This document shows positions 12,488 to 24,763 of a DNA stretch of 64,000 bases, piece after piece. The notes below the pieces were generated by a model, which was not told the DNA's origin, ran no database searches, and saw only the letters and a program-made list of their open reading frames with translations. A program made the translations under genes and the position numbers. The DNA is taken from contig NDFF03000383.1 of the NCBI GenBank assembly GCA_002150815.3, positions 186,001-250,000 of the forward strand, given 5' to 3'. Position 1 is the first letter of the stretch. The number at the start of each line of letters is the position of its first letter. This DNA comes from Grammothele lineata (lineage: Eukaryota > Basidiomycota > Agaricomycetes > Polyporales > Polyporaceae).

Positions 12488-14241
12488 GATGGAGCGGTAC
12501 TTGTCGGATGCGCGAAGGGGTGTATGGGCGATAGATCAGGTAGCTGGAACGGGGGTAGAACGACGGCGATCTGTTTATATTTGCGCGAAATATACGTGCA
12601 ATACAGCACTGCTGCCTAACCACGCCCTTCAAACGTCCGTACAGACCGGGCCATCCGACGTCCCCCGCAAAGGTATATGCGGCGCAGGGCTGGAGCGAAC
12701 GTCACCGAGTACTGTACGCGCAACGCCGCATGGGAACAGATGGGAACGGCCCTCGCGCATCCGGAGGCTTTTGGGCAACGTGACGGGGAGAAGCGGCCTC
12801 CGCCTCTGCATGTCGCCTGGGTCCGCGGAGTTTAGGATCGGCCCGAGCTCGAATAGCGGGCGTGAGATGCCTGTTTTGCTGTTCAACTTTCCATTCAGAC
12901 CCAGAGATCAGCGCTCAGCGACGCCGAAGCGGGTCTCTGATGGGGAAGCGCCCGTTGACTTTCTCGTCTTAGTAGCCCTCATCGCACACCTGTTCTGAAG
13001 GGTATATGTTTATAGCACTGCCGGCCCGTATATGTCAATGGACAGTACTCACCCATGAGATCTAGACGCTTGATCCTGAATGCTCGCGAAAACGAAGATC
13101 TAGATTCGCCGATTCGGTATTCTCTATGATGTGGGTAGGAGTAGGTTGAATACGGAGTACCGAGGACTGATGGGCCGCTGAGCCCTCCAAGTGCTGCCAA
13201 GAGCGTTTGATGTCATATGCGCTATCCTCTCAATAGCTTTCACTCGCAGCTAGAGGTCTATTGAGATCAGATCAGTGACGATAGAACATTCTCTATAGTC
13301 ACGGTTTGGCACCTGCACCCGAGCTCCGAAGGTCCAAGGGGCCTAGAATTCGTCGATTCGTTCAGAACAAGTACATTTTCGACGAAGCTCCAGAGGTGCC
13401 GGCTCATTCAGCAATCAAGAGATAGGCTGAGGATCGAGCCACACTCACGACGAGATGATTGAGACTGCGTCTGGGAAGTCACCCTCATAGTGCGTGCTTC
13501 GCTTGAAAGTTTCAAACCTTGAGCCGACGCAACATCTTGAATGCGTGCAGCACAACTCGGGCGTGTCTATGAAATCCTTGGAGGATGAACTTGAACAGTC
13601 AGAGGCGCGTTGTAGCAATATTTGGGTAGGGAATGCATCTTTATGTTGGTAGGGCCTGAGTGAAACGCGCGGAAAGAGACGGTCCTGACGAACATCGAGG
13701 CCCCTGGGGAAAGAGGGAGGTTCAATTAGCGCTGGACGCCCCTGGCCAGGCTCACGAGCGCTCAACCGCTCACGGGCCGTCAAGTTGTATGATATGAGTT
13801 ACGACACCAGCCTCTTCCACGCGGTTTAACCGTGATATATACCGATTCCAGATGTCAGCGTACAAGTTTAGAAGGTTAGTCTGGTAGAAGGTAATCGACT
13901 GTACAGTACGTATGGTAGACACAACCAGTGACGACGGGGGATGTTCCATAGTGAAAATACGAGAGTCTAGAGTAAATGGCCTGCCACCACGAAAAGAGTA
14001 CAAGGAGACCCAAACAAGCATCCAATCAAATCGTGTGTAGGTGTGCTGAACTAGAGATAGATCGACTTCACAGAGATATCGAACGAGAGTTCAATATATA
14101 AAAATACAGCACCGAGCAGGCGCGGCACTGATAAGCCTCAAATGTCCGACGCCAGCAGCTCCAAGCACAACGAAACACGCCGACAGGCCGCGGGGAAGAT
14201 GATAGTCACGTCTCCAGTGGAAGAATAGACTGGAGAACCCA
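12488..14241. other. Long intergenic region, no gene seen
   Basis: Upstream flank of the P450, then DNA without a supported gene. Minus frames at 13445-13783 and 13770-14021 are unspliced, low in recognisable structure and unmatched elsewhere in the window. 12600-12970 is GC-rich. Confidence 0.45.
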
Positions 14242-16216
14242 TCAGCCAACGTGTCTTCCCCGAAACCGGGCGCATACACTTACCTTCTTTCCCCACTCCT
14301 GCTCCTCACATCTACTTCTGCTTCTACTCCCGTTCTCCGTCGTCCCCTCGCTCGATTCGGGATCTTGGACGATATATGAAGACCCGGTAGAGTCGTATCC
14401 GAAGGTGATCTGCGTCCCCATGGTTTGCAGGTCCATCACGGTAGTCAGCTCTCCGTGACCGGTCTGCTGGTGCACGGCGGCGACGTGCGTGCTAGCCTGC
14501 AGGACGAGGTCGTTCTGCGCGCGCATGACAGCGAGGAACGAGCATGCGTGTACTAGATGGGCACAAGAGGGAGAAGAAATGTTCAGGGACTTGAAGTCGG
14601 AGACAAATGATCCCTATAGGGACGACGCACGTTGACAGAGGGTCCAATCTATGCCGAGGAAGACGAGCGATTCGGGTAATACAGTGTACTAGTAATGCAG
14701 GTAAGAAGGGAGTGGAGAATGCGCATTGGATGGTATGACTTACAACGACAATCTCCAGTACAGCTAGGGCGCTACAACATGATGACGTCAGATAGTAGAG
14801 CATATCGGAACGGAAAGTTGGACGTACGCCGCGAGCGCACCCGTGTTGAGCATATAGATGATGATGACTTTTATGACTGTATCCAGCCTTGTTGCTGGGG
14901 TGAGCGTCGACTGTCACGATACGTGAAACATAAGCGCTTACCTCTCAATGCCCGTATGGAACCGTCTCAGCAGGAGGAACATGGCCGTAGCAATTATAGC
15001 GTCGACCAAGATCTGCACACTGAGCACGACGTAGAACGTCCACTGAAGGCTGAATTAGCAAACTACACAAGTAAAGGAGTCAAGTTATATAAAATCTCAC
15101 TCGCAGTGGTCCCACGTCCGCCAGCCGCTTGCTGTGTATCCTATAGGGTGCCAAGTTAGCACGCTATGACGATCCTCGCTACCTTCCACGTACTCTTTGA
15201 TACCAAAATCTGAACACGGGGGATGACATTGAGCACAACGTGCCGTTTCGAATGAAGTTGCTTACTGATACCAAATCCAGCTAGAGACACACAATGTCAT
15301 TTCCGCTCGCACGCACCAATACACGCGCCACGCACCTATGAGCAACGATAGACACACCGCCTATAGAAGAACACGATCAACAAAGTCAAATGCATTTGAA
15401 AGGGAGGTCATACCGGAACGAAGGCCGCCAAGTAGCGCATGGAGCATACTATGGTGTGGATAATGAGCGGCGGGGTGACGTGTTTGCAGGAAAAACGCAC
15501 ATCTCCATATTCGATAGAGATAACCCCTACGAGAAACTGGATGAGAATGCGAGCTGAGATCGAGGTAGCTTTGAACCTTACAGACGAACGAGAGTCATGC
15601 TCAGTTCCTATGACCACATTAGGAACGCAGCGAGTCGGAAGAACGTACAGCTCACCGTCGCGATAGGAGTCATCTAAGGGGACCTGTTTAGAAAGCGTTA
15701 CATGAAGCAGGGAAGTAACCCACGGCAAAAGGCCATGACACCGTTTCTGGGGTACCCAGAATGCTGTGGCCAGAGACAGTGTAGAGGAACGTCGAATACG
15801 ACGCTAGGAAGACGTGTACAGTGTTGACAATCCTTCGCGCAATCTACAATGAGACAGCGAGCAACACGATCATACGATGAGAGCGTACCATAACAGGGAT
15901 ATCTTCAAAATCAATACGTGCGAGGGAACGATCTATTGAGAAGGGCAACTGCGCAAGGAAAGAACGGGAGCTTACATAGGACTGCGCCCAGAACGCCTTC
16001 CCTCCCTCACCCTTCGACAAGTAGAGCGTTGTCTGCGCAAACGTTATCCCATAGAAGCTATGCGCCCAATACAACAACAGCACTTCAGTAAGGAAGGTCG
16101 AACGAACAGAGTTGAGATCCCACTCACAATAGCGCAACGCCGAGGCCGCCTAATACTGCCCCGATAGATAGGTCTAGCGATATGGCCAGCGTCGGTACGC
16201 TGTCACTGGCATCCAT
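14242..16216 (-). CDS. DUF6534-type seven-helix membrane protein, copy 2
   Basis: This multi-exon gene starts MDASDSVPTLAISLDLSIGA. Exons I can place are 16128-16216, 15976-16057, 15889-15902, 15724-15832, 15656-15673, 15582-15607, 15501-15526 and 15414-15448. Further exons then encode FYVVLSVQILVDAIIATAMF and YMLNTGALAA, and the last runs from about 14560 to 14242 (MRAQNDLVLQ...). The landmarks FYGITFAQTTLYL, RIVNTVHVF, TLVRLGYLYRIWR and the LNTGALAA helix match DUF6534 proteins. Exon sizes are nearly identical to those of the 30.1 kb copy, which fixed several splice choices. The acidic, serine-rich tail is presumably cytoplasmic. The 3' end is less certain because a good GTAAGT lies near the last codons. 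Function is unknown for the family. Confidence 0.8.
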
Positions 16217-16694
16217 GCAGAAACGTCTCGCGAGCAGAACCACGTCGTGGTAGCACCGTCTTCATGCGTTGGAAGTGAACGAATACTGGGGGATGTAGAT
16301 GATGGTGCAATGGAGAGAGGTCGTGCGAGGCAACGGAAGCATTCGCGGTGCTTGTACGGTGGGAGGCTAGTGGGAGGAACGACCGGTCCGTGCCGTAATC
16401 GTCTTGATGCAACGAGTTATTTTCAGGATGGGCTGAAAACTCGTAAACCAGTGTGTTTAGAGGCTGAAGGTGGCATGCGGGGGCTGTAGGCCAGCCGTGG
16501 CACAGAAAGCGTGCTCGAGAAGGCACGCAGGATTGCACACGATCGAGCAGGCGCCGGAGCTCTGAGCCCCGGGTTGCCGCCGGTTGCCGCCGTCCAATCA
16601 ATTAGCCGGAATGTGCTTAGTCAGTAAATGCTCAAGGAGTACAGTATACATACTAGGCGCCCTCTCTCTTGTTGAGTTGTCTCCAGCTGCTTCC
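16217..16694. other. Intergenic, no gene seen
   Basis: Upstream flank of DUF6534 copy 2. The minus frame at 16203-16601 reads into the copy 2 leader and has no independent support. Confidence 0.45.
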
Positions 16695-16859
16695 ATGCCA
16701 CCTACGGTTTTCAATCCTATTCTGAACTCGTGAGTTGTCCACCAAAAGCTCTCGAGCGGATGTCACTGACACAACGCCCTTCAAAGGACCTATACCTATC
16801 TGAAGCACCCAGGAGGTACTAATTACTTACTCGGCGCGTCAATAGGCCTCTATCCTTAG
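16695..16859 (+). CDS. Possible spliced 35-aa small protein
   Basis: An ATG at 16695 opens a short exon (16695-16729) with a GTGAGT donor. The acceptor TTCAAAG is at 16786, and exon 2 (16787-16859) continues in frame to a stop. The product begins MPPTVFNPILN and ends with a small hydrophobic stretch (YLLGASIGLYP). Very short single-helix proteins of this shape occur in mitochondrial membrane complexes, but I cannot match it to one. The only positive evidence is good splice signals and a protein-like composition, so it may be chance. Confidence 0.22.
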
Positions 16860-18773
16860 CTACACTTCGATACAACTTGCAAGATAAACCTATTCTCTCT
16901 GGATTGATCCGGCCTTAGATGCAGAATCAAATACGATGCCCTTTGCATGGTCAACGCGAATACGGCGCGTTTGCTACAGTGATTGCTGCGATGGACGAAG
17001 TCTACCACGCTTCCGGTTTCCGTGTTAGGCCGTGAGCCGCTCTGCAACCTATTCAACCCCGCGATACACCTAAGTTCGCCAGCCTCGCGCATCTTACGAG
17101 CACGTACACCTGCTCCTCGACATCTTGCCCTGCCAATCGCGAACAGTGGAGCACGCCGTAACGAGCTAGTTCCTGGCCGCGCACACAAAAATAGCCCGCG
17201 CGCCCCTCCGCCCGCCAGCCTGTCGCGCGTCGCCATCGCCGTTACCGACGTCCCCGATCGTCCCCAGCCCGGGGCCGCGCTGCGTGCCAGCCTGTGAGAA
17301 CAATCCCTCGTGCGCGCGTATCCCCCGCTGCTTCTTCGAGAGTCCCCCCGCTCCACCTTTCATCTTCTCGAGGCTGCCCGTCCCCGCTCCCCGATCCGCA
17401 AGCTTGTATTTATAGCTCTGGCAGCGAGCTGTGCCAAGTGGAGCTGGTTCCCCCTCCCCTGGTTCCCCGAGGGCGTGGCGTACATATGCGCACATAGGTG
17501 CGCCCACAACTGCGGCGCGCGGCGGGAGCGCGTCCTTCGCGAGCGACGCGCGAGTTAGCCCCTCCCTCCCGCCCGGAGGCGCGAGGAGTCGCATAGGCGC
17601 CCTGTCCCGCCCCTTCGTCCTCCTCCTCTCGTTGGTCGGACGGCCTCGGAGACCTCGGTGCTCGTACTTCGTTTCGTGCGCCATAACATGTCTGACGCGA
17701 TCGCCGGGGGCTTTCCAGAGTGCTCCCAAGGCTCTGGTTATGTCCCTCTTACCGGATCCCAATATCATTCGCTCAGCCCCATCCAATCGCACACCGGGCC
17801 AATCAGAGCGCGTGTTCAGGTCCTCGGAGGTTCGACGCCGCATATACATAAGAGTACTTACTGTACGGCCGAATATCATCAACGCGCGAGTCGGCGACGT
17901 TGCGCGTACCCTCGTCGACGTCGATCCATCATCACCGTCGCTGGCAATGGCATGCCGCCCGCTCGCCACCCGGAATTAGGGATCGATCACGTCGTCCGCC
18001 AGGGGCGCCGTCGACAGCTACTTACATACAGAGTCCGCGCACCCCCAGTATTTGGGCGGGAGATGTCGGCGACGGGCGTGTTGCTATGGCCATACGGGGC
18101 GTCGCGCGTCAGACGGGGACAGAAGGCGAGCGTATTCCATGATCCAGCTGCCGCACTGAGGGAAAAGGTGTGCGGCTTGGCCATGGATGTGGGGTAGTGC
18201 GTCAGCCAAGCCGGGGGACAGAAGGCGTGGGCTTGATATCGGTCGCTATCGAAGTCCACGCGCGAGCCGTGAACGTCTTTGGACTTCGAAGCTTCGAGAG
18301 TGGAGATGCCTTTTGGCATTCGCTTCCTCCAATACGAGATTTCCAGTTCATTCACGCAAAGCATCACTCATCACACACCATTAGGAGGGGTATTTTCCAT
18401 CTCGCCTTTCATTAACGTTCTCTGCTACAAGGTCAACGAGTCTAGCGCTACCGCCCCACTCCAGACGCGTCGGGGATGCGTGTTCGACGGCGCCACTGTC
18501 CGAGTCCAAGGACACGTGCGGTATGGAGTACGAGAAAACAAGGGAAGGATGAGCCTGAAGACGGCAGAGAGAAGGGAAGAAAGTTGTGTGTGTAATGACC
18601 CAGCGACGGATCGCACGCGTTCCAACACGTTTGCGGAGGGGGTGAGGAGGAGGCAGCAAGGGAAAGGCAAGGGATATCATATCATCGCGCGGCACGGCAG
18701 AGCGAGGGGAATAAGTTACGGCTACAGTAAGGCAGAAGGGATCGGAGAGGACAGGAACTGGGAGGCGCTACGC
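16860..18773. other. GC-rich intergenic region, no gene seen
   Basis: 17100-18200 is unusually GC-rich, which creates long open frames on both strands at once (for example 17166-17969 minus and 17431-17979 plus). Neither has a domain, introns or a homologue in the window, and they overlap each other. Confidence 0.5.
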
Positions 18774-20167
18774 TCAGTCAGAGCGGCGGCTCTTGCCCTG
18801 GGCCCTGCCGAAGAACTTCTTGCCGCCGAACTTGCCCTTGCCGGTCGCCTTGCCGGTGGTCTTGCCACCAGTGGCCGCGTTGCCGCCCGTCGCCGCGTTG
18901 TTGCCCGTCGACGCGTTGTTGTTCTTGCCGGTGGCGGCGCCGCCGGCAGTGACGGTGAACTGGAAGCGCGCCATACCGCGTCAGCATGGACGTGATCACG
19001 AGGCAGAACATCAGATACGCACGTATGCCATGTCATCGAGGGCACCGCGCTGCGCGACAGCGACGAGCGCAGGCTGGTGGTTCGCGGCGGAGTTGATGGA
19101 CGCGATGCGGTAGAAGCCCGCGGGGAGCCCGCCGGCGACCTCAACGGAGAGCTCGCCGTTGACGGCCTGCGCGTTGAGACCCTTGAAGAAGACGAACTTC
19201 GTGGGGTCCGCGGGCGTCGTCTGCGAGAGCGACGAGAGCTGCTGGATGGTGACGTGCGAGTGGCCCTTGATCAGACCCTGCGCGTTCACCTGCTGGGGCG
19301 CCATGTGGAAGGTGGTGTCCGGGTTCGTGAAGTGGCCCGTCTCGAGGTTCGAGATCGCCATCTTGACGGTGAAGTTGGTGTTCGCCGCGACGGTCGCGCC
19401 GTTCGCGGGGAAGACGAACTTGGACGCGGGCATGAGCGCCTTGGCGGCGATGACACCCATGGGCGTCTGGTTGCACGAGCCGTCGACGATCTGCTGGCCG
19501 TTCGTCTTCGCCTTGCCGGGCACGGTCAGGCAGAAGTTGATGAAGTTGTTCTGCGACGTGATCGACGCCTCCTGGCCGGCGGTGGGAGTCTCCTGGCCCG
19601 TCAGCGAGAAGTTGAAGATGTTGCTGGGGTCGATCGTCAGGGAGGTCTGAGCGCTCGCAGAGGAACCCGACTATAGAAAAATGAGCACGATTGTCATCGA
19701 GAGATAGAGCATTCACTGACCGCAGCGTTGTTGCCGGTCGAGGTCTTGCCCGTTGACGTCTTGCCAGTTGACGCAGTCGACCCAGTCGAGGTCTTGCCGG
19801 TCGAGGTCTTACCCGTCGCAGCGTTGGTGCCGGCGGCACCTTTGAGACAAACAAACGTCAATATCGTCCGGAACCGCGCCACCCATCAAGTTGCTCACCG
19901 TTGTTGCCGCCCTTGCTAGCACCCTTGCTGCCCTTGCTGGCGTTCGCGCTCGCGGCGACCGAGGTGGCCGCCGCGGCCGCGGCCGTAGCCGTAACCGTCA
20001 CAGTCTTAATCGCCGTCTGCACCGAGACGCGATGAGCGATCGGGGAGCAAGTTGCGATCGAAAAAAAGACTTACCCCGCAGGTGGCATCGTTCTTCGCCG
20101 CCGGAATGGCGTAGGCGGAAAGAGAAAGGGAAGAAACGAGAGCAACGAGGATAGCCTTGGCGTACAT
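18774..20167 (-). CDS. Secreted protein with low-complexity linkers and basic C-terminus
   Basis: Five exons (20075-20167, 19899-20016, 19721-19839, 19023-19670, 18774-18959) encode 387 aa. It begins with a signal peptide (MYAKAILVALVSSLSLSAYA). An Ala/Thr/Ser-rich linker with repeated T-G-K-T-S units follows. The central globular domain has NNFINFCLTVPGK, NGATVAANTNFTV, NLETGHF, GHSHVTIQQL and AGFYRIASINSAANHQPAL. A second Asn/Gly/Thr-rich linker and a Lys/Arg-rich end (GKGKFGGKKFFGRAQGKSRR) complete it. Proteins with the INFC / NLETG / GHSHV / FYRxASxNxAANHQP pattern are common in Agaricomycetes and have no assigned function. The strong codon bias (almost all C or G at third positions) suggests high expression. 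The basic, glycine-rich tail could bind wall polymers or nucleic acid; this is speculation. Confidence 0.88.
19728..19830 (-). repeat. In-frame TGKTS-type minisatellite within exon 3
   Basis: An 18-nt unit encoding T-G-K-T-S or close variants is repeated about five times in the Thr/Gly/Lys linker of the 387-aa secreted protein. It is an intragenic, in-frame repeat of the kind that changes copy number between strains. Confidence 0.7.
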
Positions 20168-20368
20168 GTTGAACTTTCTTGAAAAGCGACGACCGGTCGA
20201 GGTGAGAAGGAACGAAAGTGAGGCTTTGAGAGCTCGAAAGAAGCAAAACGACCCCGGGTCGCGTTAGAGTGAACAGTAGGCACCGGCCTGAAGGAGAGCG
20301 AGCGACAGCTCGAGCAGAGACGAGAGCGGGAGGAAAGGGGATGGCGGGAGGCCAAGCCTTTCCGGACG

Positions 20369-20375
20369 TTATATA
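20369..20375 (-). promoter_or_regulatory. TATA box of the 387-aa secreted protein gene
   Basis: The minus strand reads CTATATAA about 200 bp before the ATG at 20167. It is followed by a pyrimidine-rich leader (CTCTCCTTCAGG, TTTGCTTCTTTC), as in highly expressed basidiomycete genes. Confidence 0.5.
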
Positions 20376-23269
20376 GCGGTCCCTGGCCATGCCAGTGATT
20401 GGCCCGAACGGGAAGTCGTTGGCCGGCTGATCAGAGCTTTCGAATGGATCGCACGGCTGCCCTACCAACGCGCGTGAGCGCGCGTGCCAGATCCGTTATC
20501 GTCCATAGAACGGGTCCCGTCGCCAGGGGGATCGCGTTTGTGAGCCTGCCGGCCGCACTCGAGCTGCTGCCATGGCGGGCCAGTGCACGATGGGAGGCAG
20601 CGGGAGCACCGGCCTTGGCGCTGCAGACTGAGCGCGGTGCCCGAGCGGAGCGGGGCAGCAGCAGACCGCGCGCGCAGGGGGCGATGCGGACTTTCCTGTC
20701 TGCCTCAGCGCGCCGACGCGTCCATCGCCCGCGTGCGCGGAGGAGGATGATGGGTTGGAAAGCGCCGATCCCTGGAGGTTGTGCTGGTGCCGGCACGGCA
20801 CAAGCCTCGCGCCCATCCATCCGAGATCCATGAATGAATCAGCCATCCAGTCATGAGAGGCGCCGACCTGGCCCTGGGTAGTGGTGAGATGACCATCAGC
20901 CACAAAGTGACATGGCCATCGGCCGCTCTTGATCCTGTTCGACGTCCGTCAGGCACTCGAGCCCGGGCGAAGTGATGTGAGCCCCGCGCGTGGACGGCTG
21001 CACTCGCGAGCTATTTCGGTGCTCCATGCCGCTCGGCCTCTCAGCAGGACAATTTGAAGGCGGCATGTGGATGATCGTCGTGCGAGTCGAGAGACTCGAG
21101 GGGAGCAAATGACATGACGCGCTCGACATTCGCATCAGCACGTTGTGTCTCGTGGGCTCCCACGAAGGACAGGCCCGCCAACATAGCTACGCGCTGAGAG
21201 AGAGATGTGCTGCCAGTGGAATACCAGGACGGCATGCATCTGGTCGAGATGATGAGAGCGCGGCAGAAGGACGAGCGCGGGCTTCGACGCCGGCCGTAAG
21301 GGACACACGGAAATTTGCTCGCCCGATCGAAACTGTCCGAGCTTGATTGGTCCCAGCCCCCCGGCCCGGCCCGCTTTCCGCCGCCCATATGGCGAAACGT
21401 CACTTATGGGAGTCCTTCTCGTCCACTTACCGCTCGCAACTGCCGTCCTCACCCGTCCCCGGCATATCTCCGTCCCCTCCTCTCCTCCTCCGCCTCGGAG
21501 CGCCAGTCAAGAGCTAGTCACGTTCGCGCATACCTCGCCTTTGTCACCCAAGTGCCCCGTCTGCATGCCGATGGCGACCATTTGCGACTACAATCCCTTG
21601 GCCTCCCGGCTTGCAACTGCCTCTCGGCTGCGTTCGCGAGAATCCATGTACGCATGTCATGTTCACTACAGGCCGCACTGCCTACTCTCGCCGGATGCAA
21701 CCGCCACGGTACGCTTCAAACATGCGCAACCTGGAACGCTCTTTTGCACATCGTAACTTGTGTGTGCCATCTCACCGCGCGCGCGAGCACAAGATCGGAC
21801 CGTGATGCAGCGGCGACTACTGCACCAGTACTCGCGCGTCCCCTGGAGGTAACGTCTCAATCATCCTATCCGTGTCCTGTTTCGCCTCGAGATCCCGTAC
21901 CTCTCTCTATACCCCAGACACAGCACACAACAGGTCCATCATCCTCCCCAGATCCCAGCAAAGTCGGTGATGCGCCCGATCCGCTCTAACCGCGCCCACA
22001 CGGATGCATCCCACCCATGCATGCTGTGTCCCGCCGCACCGCGCCCCCGCCTGACGCATCGCATTCCTACTTTGTGGCGGCTTCAGGTGGCGGGGGGTAT
22101 GATGGCACGGTATATACGGTATGATCGCCGATAATTCGCTGTTCGAGCATCTCGTACTGACCAGGTCTTTGTTCTTGATCCCAGTTAAGCGGTGGCGTTG
22201 GCGCAGTCGAGGAGACAGCTCGCTCTGAGCCTTCTTCTAGTCCGTTCCTTGCCATCAACACATAGCTGTCGACAATCGCTCATTGTTGGATCAGTACGAC
22301 ATCCACCGACGACATGGTTTCCGCCCCAGTAACGCTTTCTGCCACAGGGAGCTGCAAGCTGAAGCGGCTTCGTATATCGTTTATGACTTTCTCACCTCTC
22401 CCCGACACCAGCTCTCACGCAGCACCGGCTTGCCCCGCTGTCATCACCCGCGACATCATACTGGCGCGGCGGCGCAGGCTTGAACGGGAGTCTGGCACAC
22501 AAGTCGGGACCAGCTTCCATCAGCATTTGGCTCTAAAACCACTCTGCCTCTTTGATCATTAGCACCGCGGTGGCACGCTGTGTTATAACATCCATAGCTC
22601 CCGCCGCCTGCTCAGATGTATTTCCCAATACTACTGGCCTTGGACGCTCCAGACGCATCACTCTTTGTCTGTCTCCGCGCACGCGCCTGTACATTATGCT
22701 ATATATCATACCATCGTCCGCCGCACCGCCGCCGCAAGCCATTGTGGCCAGCCCTTTCTAGATGCCTGTCCCCGTGATGTCAGCGAACATTGTTGGACGT
22801 CGGGCGCAAGGCCCACAACCGAGACCACCATGTCAAGCGCTGTCAAACTTGCTGAACGCGCCGGCCGCAAGATCCGGGCTCGGGGAGGGTCTTGTTGCTC
22901 ATCTTGTCAGTGTCAGAACAAGAGGAACCTCAACTGATACTGTCGTCTCGGACCACTCGACTTTTGGACAGGAGGCGTCCCAGGATCGTGGGGGCCGGGA
23001 AGGCTGGCGGGTAGAATCGAAGCAGGGCGTTGTTCCCCTTCTGCTATCCAGCCGCCGCTCTAGTTGTGTTAGACGCCCACGCCCTCGCGTCCACCACCAC
23101 TGACGACACACTGGCAATGGAGGCTGAAGGACTTCAAGTTCCGGAGGTCATGTCTATATATGCGTATCGCGGGAATAAAATGTAGAACACCGCTGCCGAG
23201 CCCTGGGATGCACCGCTGTACGAGATGTGTGACCTCCCTGGCAGAGATCCTTTACCTCGGGGAGCCGTG
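20376..23269. other. Long intergenic region, no gene seen
   Basis: About 2.9 kb with many short overlapping frames, GC-rich to about 21500. I found no splice-supported gene, domain or match to other genes in the window. Confidence 0.4.
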
Positions 23270-23363
23270 GTCTCGTACCCAGGCGTACGACTTTGTAGCC
23301 GCACCCCACCACTTAGCGCGGTGGTGGGGTGCGGCTACAAAGTCGTACGTCTGGGTACGAGAC
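23270..23363. repeat. Near-perfect 43-bp-arm inverted repeat (hairpin)
   Basis: The arms are 23270-23312 and 23321-23363 with an 8-nt loop (ttagcgcg). They pair over 43 bp with a single mismatch (g/a in the segment aggcgtac versus agacgtac). The core contains cgactttgtagccgcacc. It lies in a gene-free region. It could be a folded small element, the precursor of a small RNA, or the product of a palindromic duplication. Confidence 0.9.
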
Positions 23364-24763
23364 CAGGGGAGCCGGATGCCAAGCCACCCCCGGCTTTTAA
23401 ACGATGAGTCTCGATCCTCTCCACACGCATATCCGCCATCCGCAGCATTCTCGCCTGAGATGCCCCGGGCCCGCTCTGTACTGCGGCTCGCGGGGGTAAA
23501 TGGCGGCGTACCGACGCGTCGGTGCTCCTGCGGGGGTGGCTGATCCGTCTCAGGCTTGTACTTCGAGGGTCGGCGGCGCGCCGGGTGTGGGCTTCGAAGG
23601 AGCTGTCGTCTCCGGAACGTAACTCTATATATGGGCCTTCTCCCGCATCCGGAGCGCACAAGGGCCAGGGGCTCTTAGGGCGGAGAGACGTCCGTGTATG
23701 CCGTACTGAACTTCTTGTGCCTGAACGTTACTGGACGGTCGTCAGGCATTGTCATCGAAGAAGGCTGCTTCGATGTTCAAGCTTGTCGGCTTGTTACCAG
23801 GCCCGGGCTGCACCGAAGTCTGTATGTTTGACGCCGCGTATGTTATTCATGTTCAGGCCTCCAAGAATCGTATGGCTACCGTCATTGATGAATCAAGCAC
23901 GTCGTAGACCTGGCATACAGGCAGCGAAGGCAGATTTAGAGAGTTCGACCGTGCTGCTGCCAGTGCTTGTCAGCAACCGTCATGAAAAGGCTCAATACTG
24001 ACGGATGCACGTGTGTGCGAAGCACTCGTCGAAGAAGCTACGGTATCGATAAGAGGCTGTTGAAAGTAGCTCCCACTTTACTCTGCTGGTTTGAACGCAT
24101 ACAGCAATTGTGTACCTCGTGTTCTCCCTTTCAAGGTACCCCAACTCCGCATGGAGTACAAAGACGGTACGAACTCGGACAAACTGCCGCATCTGGGCGC
24201 GCCGCACAAAACCACGGCTTCGAACTTAAGCAGGTGCGTGCTCAGGTCTGTGGCAGGGATAGTCCTACAGTCTCCCCGCATCACTGCCAGTGTGGCAAGG
24301 AGCGGGACTTCGCCATGATCACTGCGTTCATGGCACACACGGTTTCATGTAAAGGCGAGGTTCGAAACGTTCGGCCGCGCATATCAGCCATGCATTTGAG
24401 CCTGCTGTGAATCATTATCAGATCGTATGACGCCAAAGCAGTGCTTTTGACAGAGAATCTGCGGGCGAAGAGATCATTGAATGTTGACCGCGTGGGGCTG
24501 TTGAGGCGCAGGAACCTTGACGCCACCCCGATCATTGAAAGGGCAAAGAGAGCATACGTATATTGCAGTGAGGATAGGAGATGTAACAATGGGGCCGTTG
24601 ATGAAGCAAATAAATTGCGCAGCAAACGAGCCGTATTGATGCTGCGTGCAATAAAACGCGTACGACAGAGCTACGTCCTCCGAGAACGCTATAGTAATAA
24701 TCAGTGACCCCATCCCCGCGGAATCGTGAAAGGATACTCACCTCCGAAATGCAGACATAGGCA
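23364..24763. other. Intergenic, no gene seen
   Basis: 3' flank of the F-box/LRR gene and DNA beyond it. The open frames are short and overlapping. Confidence 0.45.

Noticed and set aside
17166..17979. Long overlapping frames on both strands (267 aa minus, 182 aa plus)
   Set aside because: The region is very GC-rich, which removes stop codons by chance. The frames mirror each other, with no introns, domains or homologues.
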